Below, in pieces: positions 19,922 through 28,599 of a DNA stretch of 64,000 nt. The position numbers were made by a program, and so were the translations under genes. A model generated the notes under the pieces. It was not told the origin of the DNA. It saw nothing but the letters and a program-made list of their open reading frames with translations, and ran no database searches. Source of the stretch: JAAFHB01 sp942493325 (GTDB lineage Bacteria; Bacteroidota; Bacteroidia; Bacteroidales; Prolixibacteraceae); assembly GCA_942493325.1 (NCBI GenBank), contig OW818689.1:1116001-1180000 (forward strand), given 5' to 3'. How positions within the stretch are numbered: position 1 is the stretch's first letter; each line of letters starts with the position of its first letter.

Positions 19922-21250
19922 ATGATGAAAAGACGAACATTTGTTAAATCCGCTACCGTAACTGGTGCCGGACTGATCATCCTTCCGGGTGGTATCCTTT
20001 CAGGACAAAACCCAAGTGATAAACTAAACATTGCACTAATCGGGGCTCATGGAAGAGGCAGCCAGCATTACCGGGTATTAGACACCCAAAACATAGTGGC
20101 AATATGTGATGTGCACGCCGACAACATGGCATTAGCTGCAAAACAATATCCCAATGCAAAACAGTACACCGACTGGCGGAAGTGCCTTGAGCAAAAGGAT
20201 TTAGATGCGGTATTCATATGTACTCCCGATCACCACCATGCTTTTATCTCTATCTGGGCCATGAACCGGGGACTGCATGTTTATTGTGAAAAACCACTTG
20301 GAGAATCTGTGCATGAGGCACGTGAAGTACGTAAAGTTTACCTTGCAAATAAAAATAAGCTTGCTACACAGCATGGTACACAACGTCACGCCCATGAGAA
20401 TTTTGACCGGGTCTCGGAATTAGTCCGTGGTGGCGCTGTTGGTGAATTACAGCAAGCGATTGCCTGGGGTAACCGCACCCATAAAGTTACTGGTTATCTT
20501 CCTGCGGCAGGTCCCGCCCCAACAACAATCGACTGGGAACAGTGGATCGGTCCGGTTCAGATGCATCCCTTTAATCCGGGTTATTTCGGAGCAAAACCAG
20601 GAGCCGGCTGCCTGCTGTGGAACATGTTCCATGATTTCGGAAGCTGGCAGATCGGAGATATGGGCAGTCATACGATGGATCTTGCCTGGAATGCAATAGA
20701 TGCCGGGCAGCCAACGAGTGCTATGGCACAAGGAGACCCATACCATCCTGAGGTCGTTGCATCAGATCTTCATACCAGATTTAACTTTTCTTCAAACAAT
20801 TGGAGGGGACCCATTACCGTTGAATGGTATCAGGGGACAGTAAAACCGGAATCACCACATCCAGCCTTTGACATCAGCAAAATGGGTCACGGAGCAATGT
20901 TCAAAGGGACTAAAGGAACTCTTGTTGCTGACTTCATTACCCGTTTGCTGATTCCAGCACGTGCCGGAGCAGATATGACCTATTACAAGGCTCCGGACAG
21001 CAATCAGATTGCACCCCCTCCAGGAGATTTCGTGGAGCAATGGTTCAAGGCCTGCAAAGGTAACCTTAAGACCGATTGTGATTTTGATTACGCAGGTCGA
21101 ATGATAGAAACTCTTATGCTTGGGCTGGTTGCTCACAGAGCTGGAAAAGAATTGACCTATGATCATGTGACAGGACAGATTACAAATGATTCAGCAGCTA
21201 ACAGCTACCTTCAAAAGGAATACCGCAAGGGATGGGTGCTTAACGGTTAA
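19922..21250 (+). CDS. Tat-exported Gfo/Idh/MocA-family oxidoreductase
   Basis: Second NAD(P)-dependent sugar oxidoreductase of the locus, 442 residues. It has a clear twin-arginine leader (KRRTFVKSA, then a hydrophobic run to about residue 28). The Rossmann fold starts at NIALIGAHGRGSQH, followed by AICDVHADN, ICTPDHHHAF and the catalytic EKPLGES. The C-terminal domain contains GDMGSHTMDLAWNAID, with histidine and aspartate placed like the active-site residues of the family. It is preceded by about 95 bases without a gene and followed 50 bases later by GH97, so it may be co-transcribed with it. The retained EKP favours dehydrogenase over glycosidase chemistry. Confidence 0.87.
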   Translation: MMKRRTFVKSATVTGAGLIILPGGILSGQNPSDKLNIALIGAHGRGSQHYRVLDTQNIVAICDVHADNMALAAKQYPNAKQYTDWRKCLEQKDLDAVFICTPDHHHAFISIWAMNRGLHVYCEKPLGESVHEAREVRKVYLANKNKLATQHGTQRHAHENFDRVSELVRGGAVGELQQAIAWGNRTHKVTGYLPAAGPAPTTIDWEQWIGPVQMHPFNPGYFGAKPGAGCLLWNMFHDFGSWQIGDMGSHTMDLAWNAIDAGQPTSAMAQGDPYHPEVVASDLHTRFNFSSNNWRGPITVEWYQGTVKPESPHPAFDISKMGHGAMFKGTKGTLVADFITRLLIPARAGADMTYYKAPDSNQIAPPPGDFVEQWFKACKGNLKTDCDFDYAGRMIETLMLGLVAHRAGKELTYDHVTGQITNDSAANSYLQKEYRKGWVLNG

Positions 21251-21300
21251 AACCTATGATAACAATACACCATTGAAAAATTATATAAAATAAATATAAT

Positions 21301-23157
21301 ATGAGGAATGTATTTTTTGCAGTATTCATTGTGTGTATTACGGGTTTGATTACCACCCTGCATGCACAGGTCCGAAAACCGGAAAATATCAGTTCTCCTG
21401 ACGGACTGACCAAAATGCAGGTCGGCATTGATAACAGCGGTAACCTGGTTTACAGATTATCTTTTTCAGGCAGAGAAGTAATCGGATGGTCAAAGCTTGG
21501 CTTTGAAATTAACGGAGTCAGCGCAGGTGAAAAGACACTGATTACTGGTCAAACGAAAAATAGTGTTGACGAGAAATTTCCCTGGTCATTAGGCGAAAAC
21601 GATACGATCGTTAACCGGTATAATCAGATAGACCTGATCTGTCAGACCAGCGCTTTTAAATTCAATCTGGTTGCCAGAATATTTAATGGCAGTGCGGCTT
21701 TTCAATACAGGCTTCCCGCGTTTGACCATGGCGAAAAAAGTGTCATTGGCCGCGAAAACACAGAATTCAACTTCGCAGATTCCTATACGATTTATCAGTA
21801 TCATCACGAATCTGTTTTCACACCGGTCAGTATTGATTCCCTTAAAACTCCGTGTGATTTTCCTGCGACATTGCAAAATGGTAAATTTTATATAAGCATT
21901 GGGGAAGCGGCCAATGATAATTATACAAAGGCAGAATTAAGCAGGGGAAAAGCAAAGCATAGTCTTGCAATTGCTTTTATCAGGGATCCGGGAGTAAAAG
22001 TGTCCGGTGATTTTCACACGCCCTGGCGTACAATCAGCATTTCAAAAACTGCAACGGGTCTTCATCATTGCAGTGATCTGAATTTAAAACTAAATACTCC
22101 TCCCCCCGGAGGAATTCCCGAATGGATAAAACCAGGCAAACTGATCAGGTCACAGCTGACCACCAAAAGCGGGATGGAATGCATCGATTTTGCTGCAAAG
22201 CACAATTTCAGGTACATCATGTTTGACGGAGGATGGTATGGGCCAATGCGGCAGGCTACATCACACCCTGAATATGCAATTCCTGCAATAGATCTGACCG
22301 AAGTTATCCGGTACGGAAATCAAAAACAGATCGGAGTTATTCTGTATGTTGATTATGCCGAACTACGATCAAGCCTTGACACTTTATTACCGCTGTATAA
22401 AAAGTGGGGCATCAGGGGATTAAAATTTGGTTTTGTAGACGGTCTAACTCAGGAAGGGATTATCTGGCTGGCGTCTGCTATAAAAAAGGTCCATGATTAT
22501 GGATTTATTCTCAATATTCACGATAATTACAAACCTACCGGGTTGAGCCGAACCTTCCCGTCATTACTTACACAGGAAGGTATCCGGGGCGATGAAAACA
22601 GTCCGGATGCTTTTCACACAACGGTGCTCCCCTTTACTCGTTACCTGGCAGGGGCTGCCGATTTTACCTACTGTTACCCGAATGCAACGAATAGTTATAC
22701 TAAAAATCTGAAAGTAAGTATGGGTCAGCAGCTTGCCCTGACTGTGGTTTACTTTAGTCCTTTGCAGGCAATGTTTTGGTATGGAAAACCAACTGAATAT
22801 ACCAATGAAGGGGAGATAGAATTTTTCAGTTATGTACCTGTTGTTTGGAATGAATCGCACTATCTTGCCGGTGAGATTGGCAAATATATTAGTGTTGCCC
22901 GCCGGAATGGGACAACCTGGTTTATGGGCAACGTTGCCGGCCCTGAAGACTGGAAAGGGAGAATCCGGTTCGATTTTTTAACAGCAGGAGAAATATATAC
23001 AGCCAGTATCTATAATGATGATAAAAAAGGGAGTATCAGCAAGGAGATAATTGAAGTAAAAAAAGGATATATGCACCGGATTGATCTGAAGGCTAAAACC
23101 GGCCAGGCAATAATTATATCCGTGAAACAGAAAAATCCAACGACAGCAAGAAAGTAG
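21301..23157 (+). CDS. GH97 glycoside hydrolase
   Basis: Secreted retaining- or inverting-type exo-alpha-glycosidase of family GH97, 618 residues, close to the usual family length. A signal peptide ends at LHAQ. The N-terminal beta-super-sandwich (about 25-275) begins SSPDGLTKMQV and includes a GH97 strand around PWRTISISK. The TIM barrel includes YIMFDGGWYG, GLKFGFVDG with Asp380, LNIHDNYKPTGLSRTFP (about 404-420) and LTQEGIRGDE. SusB-type inverting members use glutamate bases in the latter blocks, while retaining alpha-galactosidase-type members use an aspartate. The FVDG aspartate here fits the retaining group, but this call is tentative. The likely leaving sugar is alpha-glucose or alpha-galactose. 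Confidence 0.92.
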   Translation: MRNVFFAVFIVCITGLITTLHAQVRKPENISSPDGLTKMQVGIDNSGNLVYRLSFSGREVIGWSKLGFEINGVSAGEKTLITGQTKNSVDEKFPWSLGENDTIVNRYNQIDLICQTSAFKFNLVARIFNGSAAFQYRLPAFDHGEKSVIGRENTEFNFADSYTIYQYHHESVFTPVSIDSLKTPCDFPATLQNGKFYISIGEAANDNYTKAELSRGKAKHSLAIAFIRDPGVKVSGDFHTPWRTISISKTATGLHHCSDLNLKLNTPPPGGIPEWIKPGKLIRSQLTTKSGMECIDFAAKHNFRYIMFDGGWYGPMRQATSHPEYAIPAIDLTEVIRYGNQKQIGVILYVDYAELRSSLDTLLPLYKKWGIRGLKFGFVDGLTQEGIIWLASAIKKVHDYGFILNIHDNYKPTGLSRTFPSLLTQEGIRGDENSPDAFHTTVLPFTRYLAGAADFTYCYPNATNSYTKNLKVSMGQQLALTVVYFSPLQAMFWYGKPTEYTNEGEIEFFSYVPVVWNESHYLAGEIGKYISVARRNGTTWFMGNVAGPEDWKGRIRFDFLTAGEIYTASIYNDDKKGSISKEIIEVKKGYMHRIDLKAKTGQAIIISVKQKNPTTARK

Positions 23158-23355
23158 CAGGAAAATAAACAATGCGCTGCGGAAACTTCATCGTAAGCCG
23201 GAAATTAATTCTATTTTTGAACTTCCAATTAAACTGACAATAATAACTTTTCGGGGAGAATATCTTTTTTTGAAAATCGATTAATCTGTACACGAAGCCT
23301 GCCAAACCAACTAACTCTCGTAGCTCAATTATTAAATGAACATAAACATATACTT

Positions 23356-24714
23356 ATGAAAAGACGTGATTTCACCAAAATGACGGGTGCCGGAACATTC
23401 GGAATTTGCGCAGTACCAACAATTCTAACCGGTACAGGATGGAAAGGTGCCAACGATCGTATGAACATCGCGGTTATCGGCATACGGGCACAGGGTCAGG
23501 GCCATATTAAAAGTTATTCATCGCTCGAAAATGTTAGGGTTTCGGCACTTTGTGATGTTGACAGCAATCTTTTTGGTGATACGGTTAAAAAGCAGTTCAC
23601 CAGCAAGGGACTACCCGATCCGAAGCTTTATACCGACATGAGGAAACTCTACGAAGATAAAGATATAGATGCCGTCTCGATTGCCACCCCTAATCACTGG
23701 CATGCGCTGGCTGCCATATGGGCTATGCAGGCCGGGAAACACGTCTCGGTGGAAAAACCCTGCTGCCACACATTTTTTGAAGGAAAAAAACTCGTTGAGG
23801 CAGCCGACAAATATAAACTTATTGTGCAGGATGGGGCTGAGCAACGGTCCAATCCATGTGCCATGAGTATGGCAGATTATTTACAGGCGGGTAAGATGGG
23901 TGAAGTTTACATGGCCAAAGGACTTTGTTATAAATGGCGCGATACGATCGGGAAAACACCCGACGAACCGGTTCCGGCCGGTGTCGATTACGACCTATGG
24001 CTGGGACCTGCACCAAAACGTCCTTTCTCTAAAAACCGTTTTCATTACAACTGGCACTGGAACTGGGATTTCGGGAACGGAGATATGGGCAACCAGGGAG
24101 TTCATGAAATGGATATCGCACGCTGGGGTCTTGGTGTCACGTTACCTGTCAAAATCAGCACCATGGGTGGCCATTATATGTTTGATGATGATCAGCAAAC
24201 ACCTAATGATCTGGTCGCACTGTTTGAATTTCCAAATTCATCAGGCGGAGGCGATAAAAAGAAAATGCTCCAGTTCGAAGTACGCCATTGGATTACCAAT
24301 CGTGAAGGGGTCAAAAATGAAAACCCGGCAAGTGGGAATACCTATATGGTCAGTGCAGACAATACCGTTGGCAATTTGTTCTTTGGCTCCAAGGGATTTA
24401 TGAGCAAGAATGTGAATGAATGGCAGGTATATTACGGAAAAGAGCGTACACCCGGCGAGACAGGCAAAGGACTTGGAGATCATTATGCAAATTTTGTCAA
24501 GGCGATCCGTGCAAATGATCAGAAACTGGCGCACGGTGATATCCGCGATGGTTTTTATTCCTGTGCATTGATGCATCTTGGCAATATTTCATACCGCCTG
24601 GGACGGACACTCGAATTTGATCCTGTAAAAATGGTGTTCCCCAAGGATCCTGAGGCTAATGCTATGCTTACCAAGCAATATCGGGCACCATTTGTTGTTC
24701 CCGATAAAGTCTAG
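23356..24714 (+). CDS. Tat-exported Gfo/Idh/MocA-family oxidoreductase
   Basis: Third paralogous oxidoreductase, 452 residues. The leader has paired arginines (KRRDFTKMTG) and a hydrophobic core, so Tat export is likely. The NAD(P)-binding segment NIAVIGIRAQGQGH leads to SALCDVDSN, ISIATPNHWHALA-type sequence and the catalytic VEKPCCH. The C-terminal half has LWLGPAPKRPF and HYNWHWNWDFGNGD, close in pattern to the 13325 protein. The two are therefore probably closer to each other than to 19922. It follows about 200 bases of non-coding sequence after GH97 and closes the carbohydrate locus. Oxidation of a released sugar in the periplasm is the likely role. The cofactor supply there is an open problem unless the cofactor is bound before export. 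Confidence 0.87.
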   Translation: MKRRDFTKMTGAGTFGICAVPTILTGTGWKGANDRMNIAVIGIRAQGQGHIKSYSSLENVRVSALCDVDSNLFGDTVKKQFTSKGLPDPKLYTDMRKLYEDKDIDAVSIATPNHWHALAAIWAMQAGKHVSVEKPCCHTFFEGKKLVEAADKYKLIVQDGAEQRSNPCAMSMADYLQAGKMGEVYMAKGLCYKWRDTIGKTPDEPVPAGVDYDLWLGPAPKRPFSKNRFHYNWHWNWDFGNGDMGNQGVHEMDIARWGLGVTLPVKISTMGGHYMFDDDQQTPNDLVALFEFPNSSGGGDKKKMLQFEVRHWITNREGVKNENPASGNTYMVSADNTVGNLFFGSKGFMSKNVNEWQVYYGKERTPGETGKGLGDHYANFVKAIRANDQKLAHGDIRDGFYSCALMHLGNISYRLGRTLEFDPVKMVFPKDPEANAMLTKQYRAPFVVPDKV

Positions 24715-24793
24715 ACATTAAAATTTATTATATTTGCTGACACACAATTTAACATCCCGTTTCACCTAAACTATTAATCAATAAATCAGAATT

Positions 24794-25693
24794 ATGGAAA
24801 ACATCTGGACCGTAGTTATTATTGCAGTAATCGTGTTTTTTTTCCTGGGCGTCCGTATTGTTCGTCCTACTCACCGCGCGCTGGTTGAGCGCCTGGGTAA
24901 ATACAGTCATTTTGCCTCGTCTGGTTTTAACTGGATCATCCCTGTCATCGACAGGATGTATCAGATCAATATCACCGAAAAGATGATTAATGCCGATCCG
25001 CAGGAAATTATCACCAATGACAATCTGAATGCAAGGGTTGATGCCCAGGTATATTTTAAGATCAAGCCTGATGAAATAAGTGTCAAAAATTCGCAGTATA
25101 ACGTAAATAACATTGAATACCAGATTGTTAACCTTGCGCGTACAACTTTGCGTAACATTATAGGTACTCTCACCCTTAAATCAGCAAACAGCGAGCGGGG
25201 ACGAATCAACAAGGAACTTCATGGAACTTTGCTTGATGAAACTTCGAGCTGGGGAATAGAGATTGTCCGGACAGAACTCAAGGAGATCGATCCACCCAAG
25301 GATGTACAGGAAACGATGAATAAAATTGTGAAGGCAGAGAATGAGAAAATTGCCGCTATCGACTATGCCACCGCCACCGAAACAAAGGCCGATGGAGAAA
25401 AACGTGCAGAGATTCGCCGGGCCGAAGGGATAAAACAAGGCGCCATTCTGCGTGCTGAAGGTGAAGCTCAGGCAATCGCCCTCGTAAATGAAGCGGCAGA
25501 AAAGTACTTCGTCGGAAACGCGCAGATGCTTCGCAGAATCCAGGCAATGGAGACCGCCTTGAAAGATAATGCAAAGATTGTCGTACCAACCGGATCCGAT
25601 CTGGTGAATGTACTGGGTGAGATGACGGGTATTATTCCTTTAAGGCCGCCGAAAGATCCTTACGACAAAATGACCCCTGATACCAGGCGTTAA
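24794..25693 (+). CDS. SPFH/band-7 (stomatin-like) membrane protein
   Basis: Membrane-scaffold protein of the SPFH superfamily, 299 residues, of the QmcA/stomatin type. One N-terminal transmembrane helix (about 5-20) is followed by the SPFH domain (RPTHRALVERLGKY, ITNDNLNARVDAQVYFKI, RTTLRNIIGTLTL). A charged coiled-coil segment rich in EKRAEIRRAEG repeats follows, then a hydrophilic tail. Stomatin-type genes in bacteria are usually paired with an NfeD gene, but none is adjacent. It is co-directional with the upstream carbohydrate genes but 79 bases away and functionally unrelated. A structured repeat and a hairpin follow it. Its role is probably housekeeping membrane organisation. Confidence 0.92.
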   Translation: MENIWTVVIIAVIVFFFLGVRIVRPTHRALVERLGKYSHFASSGFNWIIPVIDRMYQINITEKMINADPQEIITNDNLNARVDAQVYFKIKPDEISVKNSQYNVNNIEYQIVNLARTTLRNIIGTLTLKSANSERGRINKELHGTLLDETSSWGIEIVRTELKEIDPPKDVQETMNKIVKAENEKIAAIDYATATETKADGEKRAEIRRAEGIKQGAILRAEGEAQAIALVNEAAEKYFVGNAQMLRRIQAMETALKDNAKIVVPTGSDLVNVLGEMTGIIPLRPPKDPYDKMTPDTRR

Positions 25694-25722
25694 CGAACAA
25701 ATTTATTCATGTGGAGAGTATT

Positions 25723-25882
25723 AAGTTAAAAGAAAGAATAAATGTCGTATTTTTTTTCTTGATTTACCCCTAAATCCCCTAAAGGGGACTTTCGCTACTC
25801 ACAAGCACTGACCATATTAGAAGCATGAGTCCCCTTCAGGGGGTTGGGGGTGAAAATACGACGATAAATAGTTTCAATTACT
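25723..25882. repeat. Structured intergenic repeat, copy B (intact)
   Basis: Reference copy of the repeat, about 160 bases. Short inverted ends GTCGTATTTT (25744-25753) and AAAATACGAC (25853-25862) enclose ACCCC...GGGGT arms and two hairpins, CCCCT/AGGGG at 25776-25787 and 25831-25842. Similarity with the copy interrupted by the IS (44502-46800) extends into both flanks (AAGTTAAAAGAA on the left, AGTTTC and ATTACT on the right). No open frame is seen. MITE-like or REP-like DNA, or a structured transcript, are the main possibilities. Confidence 0.85.
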
Positions 25883-25920
25883 AATCTTTTAAAAGATTAC
25901 CTTCCACAGAAAGTAAACCA

Positions 25921-25958
25921 ATCAAAACCTCAAGGGCTGTAACCTTTGAGGTTTTGAT
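25921..25958. terminator. Bidirectional hairpin between convergent genes
   Basis: ATCAAAACCTCAA (from 25921) pairs with TTGAGGTTTTGAT (ending 25958) as a perfect 13-bp stem. It is extended by GG/CC with one bulged T, around a loop of about 7 bases. It lies between the SPFH gene (+) and the VOC gene (-). On the minus strand it is followed by a T-rich stretch. Confidence 0.75.
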
Positions 25959-26012
25959 CAAAAAAAATACCCTCTCTGTAAAAGATTGTCAGACCACAAT
26001 AGATCTGAAAAT

Positions 26013-26396
26013 CTAATTTTCGGAATGCAACGCGATTTTATTTCCCTCTGTATCAATAAAAAACGCAATATATCCAACTTCTTCGCTGATGAACGTCTTA
26101 GGCATAAAAACCTTGCCTCCCGCAGCTTCCACTTTTCCCAGTGCCAGTGAAAGGTCGGGATTTCCGTTTAAATAAACTACAGCACCTTTCTGACTGAGCT
26201 TGTGCATGCTGCTTTGGACCAACCCCCCTCCTACTTTATCCGAAATATTAATCGTGGGAAAAAATGCCATCTTCATACCCATTAAATCCTGCTGCTGCAT
26301 TTCTATGTCGAAAACCTTTTCATAAAATTCTTTGGCCCTGGTAATATTACATACGGCGATTTCAAACCAGTTCAATGCATTTTCAGTTGGCTTCAT
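26013..26396 (-). CDS. VOC-family (glyoxalase/dioxygenase-like) protein
   Basis: Small vicinal-oxygen-chelate fold protein, 127 residues. The tandem beta-alpha-beta-beta-beta pattern is visible: LNWFEIAVCNITRAKEFYEK opens module one, and a second module covers GAVVYLNGNPDLSLALGKVE and GYIAFFIDTEGNKIALHS. The last block is the usual glyoxalase/extradiol strand with a Gly-Asn-turn. Family members bind metals and act in lyase, dioxygenase or antibiotic-binding roles, and the substrate cannot be told. It is a single gene, convergent with the SPFH gene. Confidence 0.85.
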   Translation of the reverse strand: MKPTENALNWFEIAVCNITRAKEFYEKVFDIEMQQQDLMGMKMAFFPTINISDKVGGGLVQSSMHKLSQKGAVVYLNGNPDLSLALGKVEAAGGKVFMPKTFISEEVGYIAFFIDTEGNKIALHSEN

Positions 26397-26844
26397 CCTA
26401 TATTATATTAATTATTAATTGCCTTAATTATGGTTTTAAAATCTTACGAAGAATTTCAGTTATTGTTTTAAAATTGGCCAGTTTTCTTATCTGTTTGTGG
26501 CTCTTTTTATGGATCTAAAAGAACGGCCATCTTAAATCATTTATAAATATTTTGAAAAATAAATTCCCTTTTCAACACTTAGATAAGCACAAAAGAAATT
26601 TATTGTCAAATGTTGTTGATTTTCTCAACATGTGCTTAAAATCCTTACACCATCCCTATCGATCTGTTTATCTGCTACTTAAAGGACTACAACAAAAAAA
26701 GTGTATATTTATTCAACACTTCATCCGTTTATTTATTAAACAACACCAACCACATATAGCTGATTTACTGTTGATTACCTGCTCATTTTTGCGCTGGCAT
26801 TATAATTGAATACCCTGTTGTATCATCAATTAAAGGGAAAAATC
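26397..26844. other. Intergenic region upstream of the electron-transfer cluster
   Basis: AT-rich sequence with no supported gene. An open frame at 26552-26809 starts at TTG and has no recognisable protein features. The divergent genes on each side imply promoters for both strands. The one candidate I can place is the sigma-54-like site near the right end (26795-26810). Confidence 0.6.
26795..26810 (+). promoter_or_regulatory. Candidate sigma-54 (RpoN) promoter
   Basis: TGGCATTATAATTGAA matches the -24 TGGCA and the -12 TTG of the sigma-54 consensus with exact spacing (11 bases from the second G of GG to the G of TTG). The important C after TTG is A here. It lies about 35 bases upstream of the start codon at 26845. 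A sigma-54 activator gene is present at 42513. Confidence 0.3.
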
Positions 26845-28551
26845 ATGAAAACCAGGGTCTTATTTTTCATCGGAATTTTACTGTTAAGTTACAGTTTTAC
26901 AAACAGTAATGAACTGCCACAGGACAATAATCCCTCTCCCGAGGGTACTTTAAATGTATACACTTCTCCTGATTTATACAATCTGACGATGAAGTGGAGC
27001 AATGAATACAGCACAATTAATCCAAAACTGAAAATAAATGTAATAAAGTCTGCTGATAACAATGTCGCGGCAATGCTGAAGGAAGGCGATGGCATCGGCT
27101 TCATTACTAATCAATCATATGTCACAACCGACAATCAAAAAGGCTGGAATATGGTAGTTGGCCGCGATGTGATTGTTCCGGTCATGAATGCAGCCAATCC
27201 CTTGCTTGATGAAATAAACCAGAAAGGACTCTCACGGGAGAGACTGGCAAAAATTCTGAAAAATCCGATGGCTCAAAACTGGGGAACACTAACAGGCAAC
27301 ATACATATTACATCAGATAAGAAGGTAAATATCTATCTGATGAACGATCCTGCAGTCTTATCCGGAATCGGGAATTTTCTGAATAACAATCAGTTTAATA
27401 TTGAATGGACTGAAGTATCCAATTCGCAGGAGATGATTTCTGCCATTCAAAAGGATCCGGAAGCTCTGGGCTTTTGCAAACTGATCCAGGTAATGAATCC
27501 GCAGAACCAAAGTCTGGCGGAGAATATCAGACTCATTCCTATCGATAAAAACGGGAATGGTAAGATTGATTATATGGAAAACATATATGAAAATCTGCAG
27601 TCCTTCGCCCGTGGAGTCTGGATTGGTAAATATCCAAAAGCACTTGTAGGAAATATTTATATGGTTTCTGCCGAAAAACCAAAAAAAGAAACCGAACTGG
27701 CATTTATGAATTGGGTGCTCACTGACGGACAACAGTTTCTGAATGCAAACGGGTACAACGATCTTGTGCTCAGTGAAAGAAATTCACAGCTGGATAAGAT
27801 CAATGCACCTGAACAATATACAGCTACGCAACCAAATGCATTCCTTCCCATCCTCCGGATTATCCTTCTGGCAGTATTTGCATTGGTAATTATAGGGGTC
27901 CTGGTAGATTTTATAGCCAGGCGAATCACCCGTAAAAAAGGAGTTGTTGTCAATTCCAATTCTGAATTACTCCCTTTTTTTGATGAGAATTCGGTCGTCA
28001 TTCCCAAAGGATTATATTATGATAAAACGCATACATGGTCCTTCATGAAAAAAGATGGAACCGTGAAGATAGGCATCGATGATTTCATGCAGCATGTAAC
28101 AGGACCACTTACCCGGATTGAGATGAAGAATACCGGTGAAAGAATAAAAAAGGGAGATCGGCTGTTTACCATTATTCAGAAAGGCAAACAGTTAAATATT
28201 TACTCCCCTGTTTCGGGAACGATTACTTCTCACAACGATAACCTGATCTCCAATCCATCACTGCTCAATGATTCGCCCTACGCTGATGGCTGGATTTATA
28301 CAATCGAACCTACAAACTGGTCACTTGAAATTCAGTACCTCACGATGGCTGAAAAATACACATATTGGATAAGAGATGAATTTTCGAGATTAAAAGATTT
28401 TCTTGCACGAGCAGCCAAATCTCATGCCCCTGAATATGCAATGATTACACTACAGGATGGCGGAGCATTAAAAGACAGTATCCTTGCCGACCTCGGACCT
28501 GAAATATGGGACGATTTTCAAACAAAATTTATTGATACAGCCAGAATATAA
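26845..28551 (+). CDS. PstS-like binding domain fused by a transmembrane helix to a GcvH-like domain
   Basis: Membrane-anchored fusion protein, 568 residues, first gene of the electron-transfer cluster. The ATG at 26845 precedes a signal peptide and is preferred over an upstream TTG. Residues about 30-310 resemble PBP-like (phosphate-binding PstS type) domains (LNVYTSPDLYNLT, GIGFITNQSYVTT) and contain a complete EF-hand loop, DKNGNGKIDYME, at 234-245. A transmembrane helix lies at about 333-358. From about 385 a GcvH-like domain follows (HTWSFMKKDG, GIDDFMQHVTG, IYSPVSG at 452-458). The lipoyl-lysine position is Gly447, with Lys446 and Lys448 beside it. A C-terminal segment ending LQDGG...EIWDDF is shared with the 30745 protein. 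Function is unknown. The cytoplasmic GcvH-like half and extracytoplasmic binding half suggest signalling or structure across the membrane. Confidence 0.8.
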   Translation: MKTRVLFFIGILLLSYSFTNSNELPQDNNPSPEGTLNVYTSPDLYNLTMKWSNEYSTINPKLKINVIKSADNNVAAMLKEGDGIGFITNQSYVTTDNQKGWNMVVGRDVIVPVMNAANPLLDEINQKGLSRERLAKILKNPMAQNWGTLTGNIHITSDKKVNIYLMNDPAVLSGIGNFLNNNQFNIEWTEVSNSQEMISAIQKDPEALGFCKLIQVMNPQNQSLAENIRLIPIDKNGNGKIDYMENIYENLQSFARGVWIGKYPKALVGNIYMVSAEKPKKETELAFMNWVLTDGQQFLNANGYNDLVLSERNSQLDKINAPEQYTATQPNAFLPILRIILLAVFALVIIGVLVDFIARRITRKKGVVVNSNSELLPFFDENSVVIPKGLYYDKTHTWSFMKKDGTVKIGIDDFMQHVTGPLTRIEMKNTGERIKKGDRLFTIIQKGKQLNIYSPVSGTITSHNDNLISNPSLLNDSPYADGWIYTIEPTNWSLEIQYLTMAEKYTYWIRDEFSRLKDFLARAAKSHAPEYAMITLQDGGALKDSILADLGPEIWDDFQTKFIDTARI

Positions 28552-28599
28552 TCATAACCTTAATTTATATTATTTTTTAACCTGATAAATTTTAAAACT

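Noticed and set aside
26552..26809. Open frame of 85 codons upstream of the fusion gene
   Set aside because: It starts with TTG, has no recognisable motif or signal peptide, and runs through the candidate sigma-54 site.
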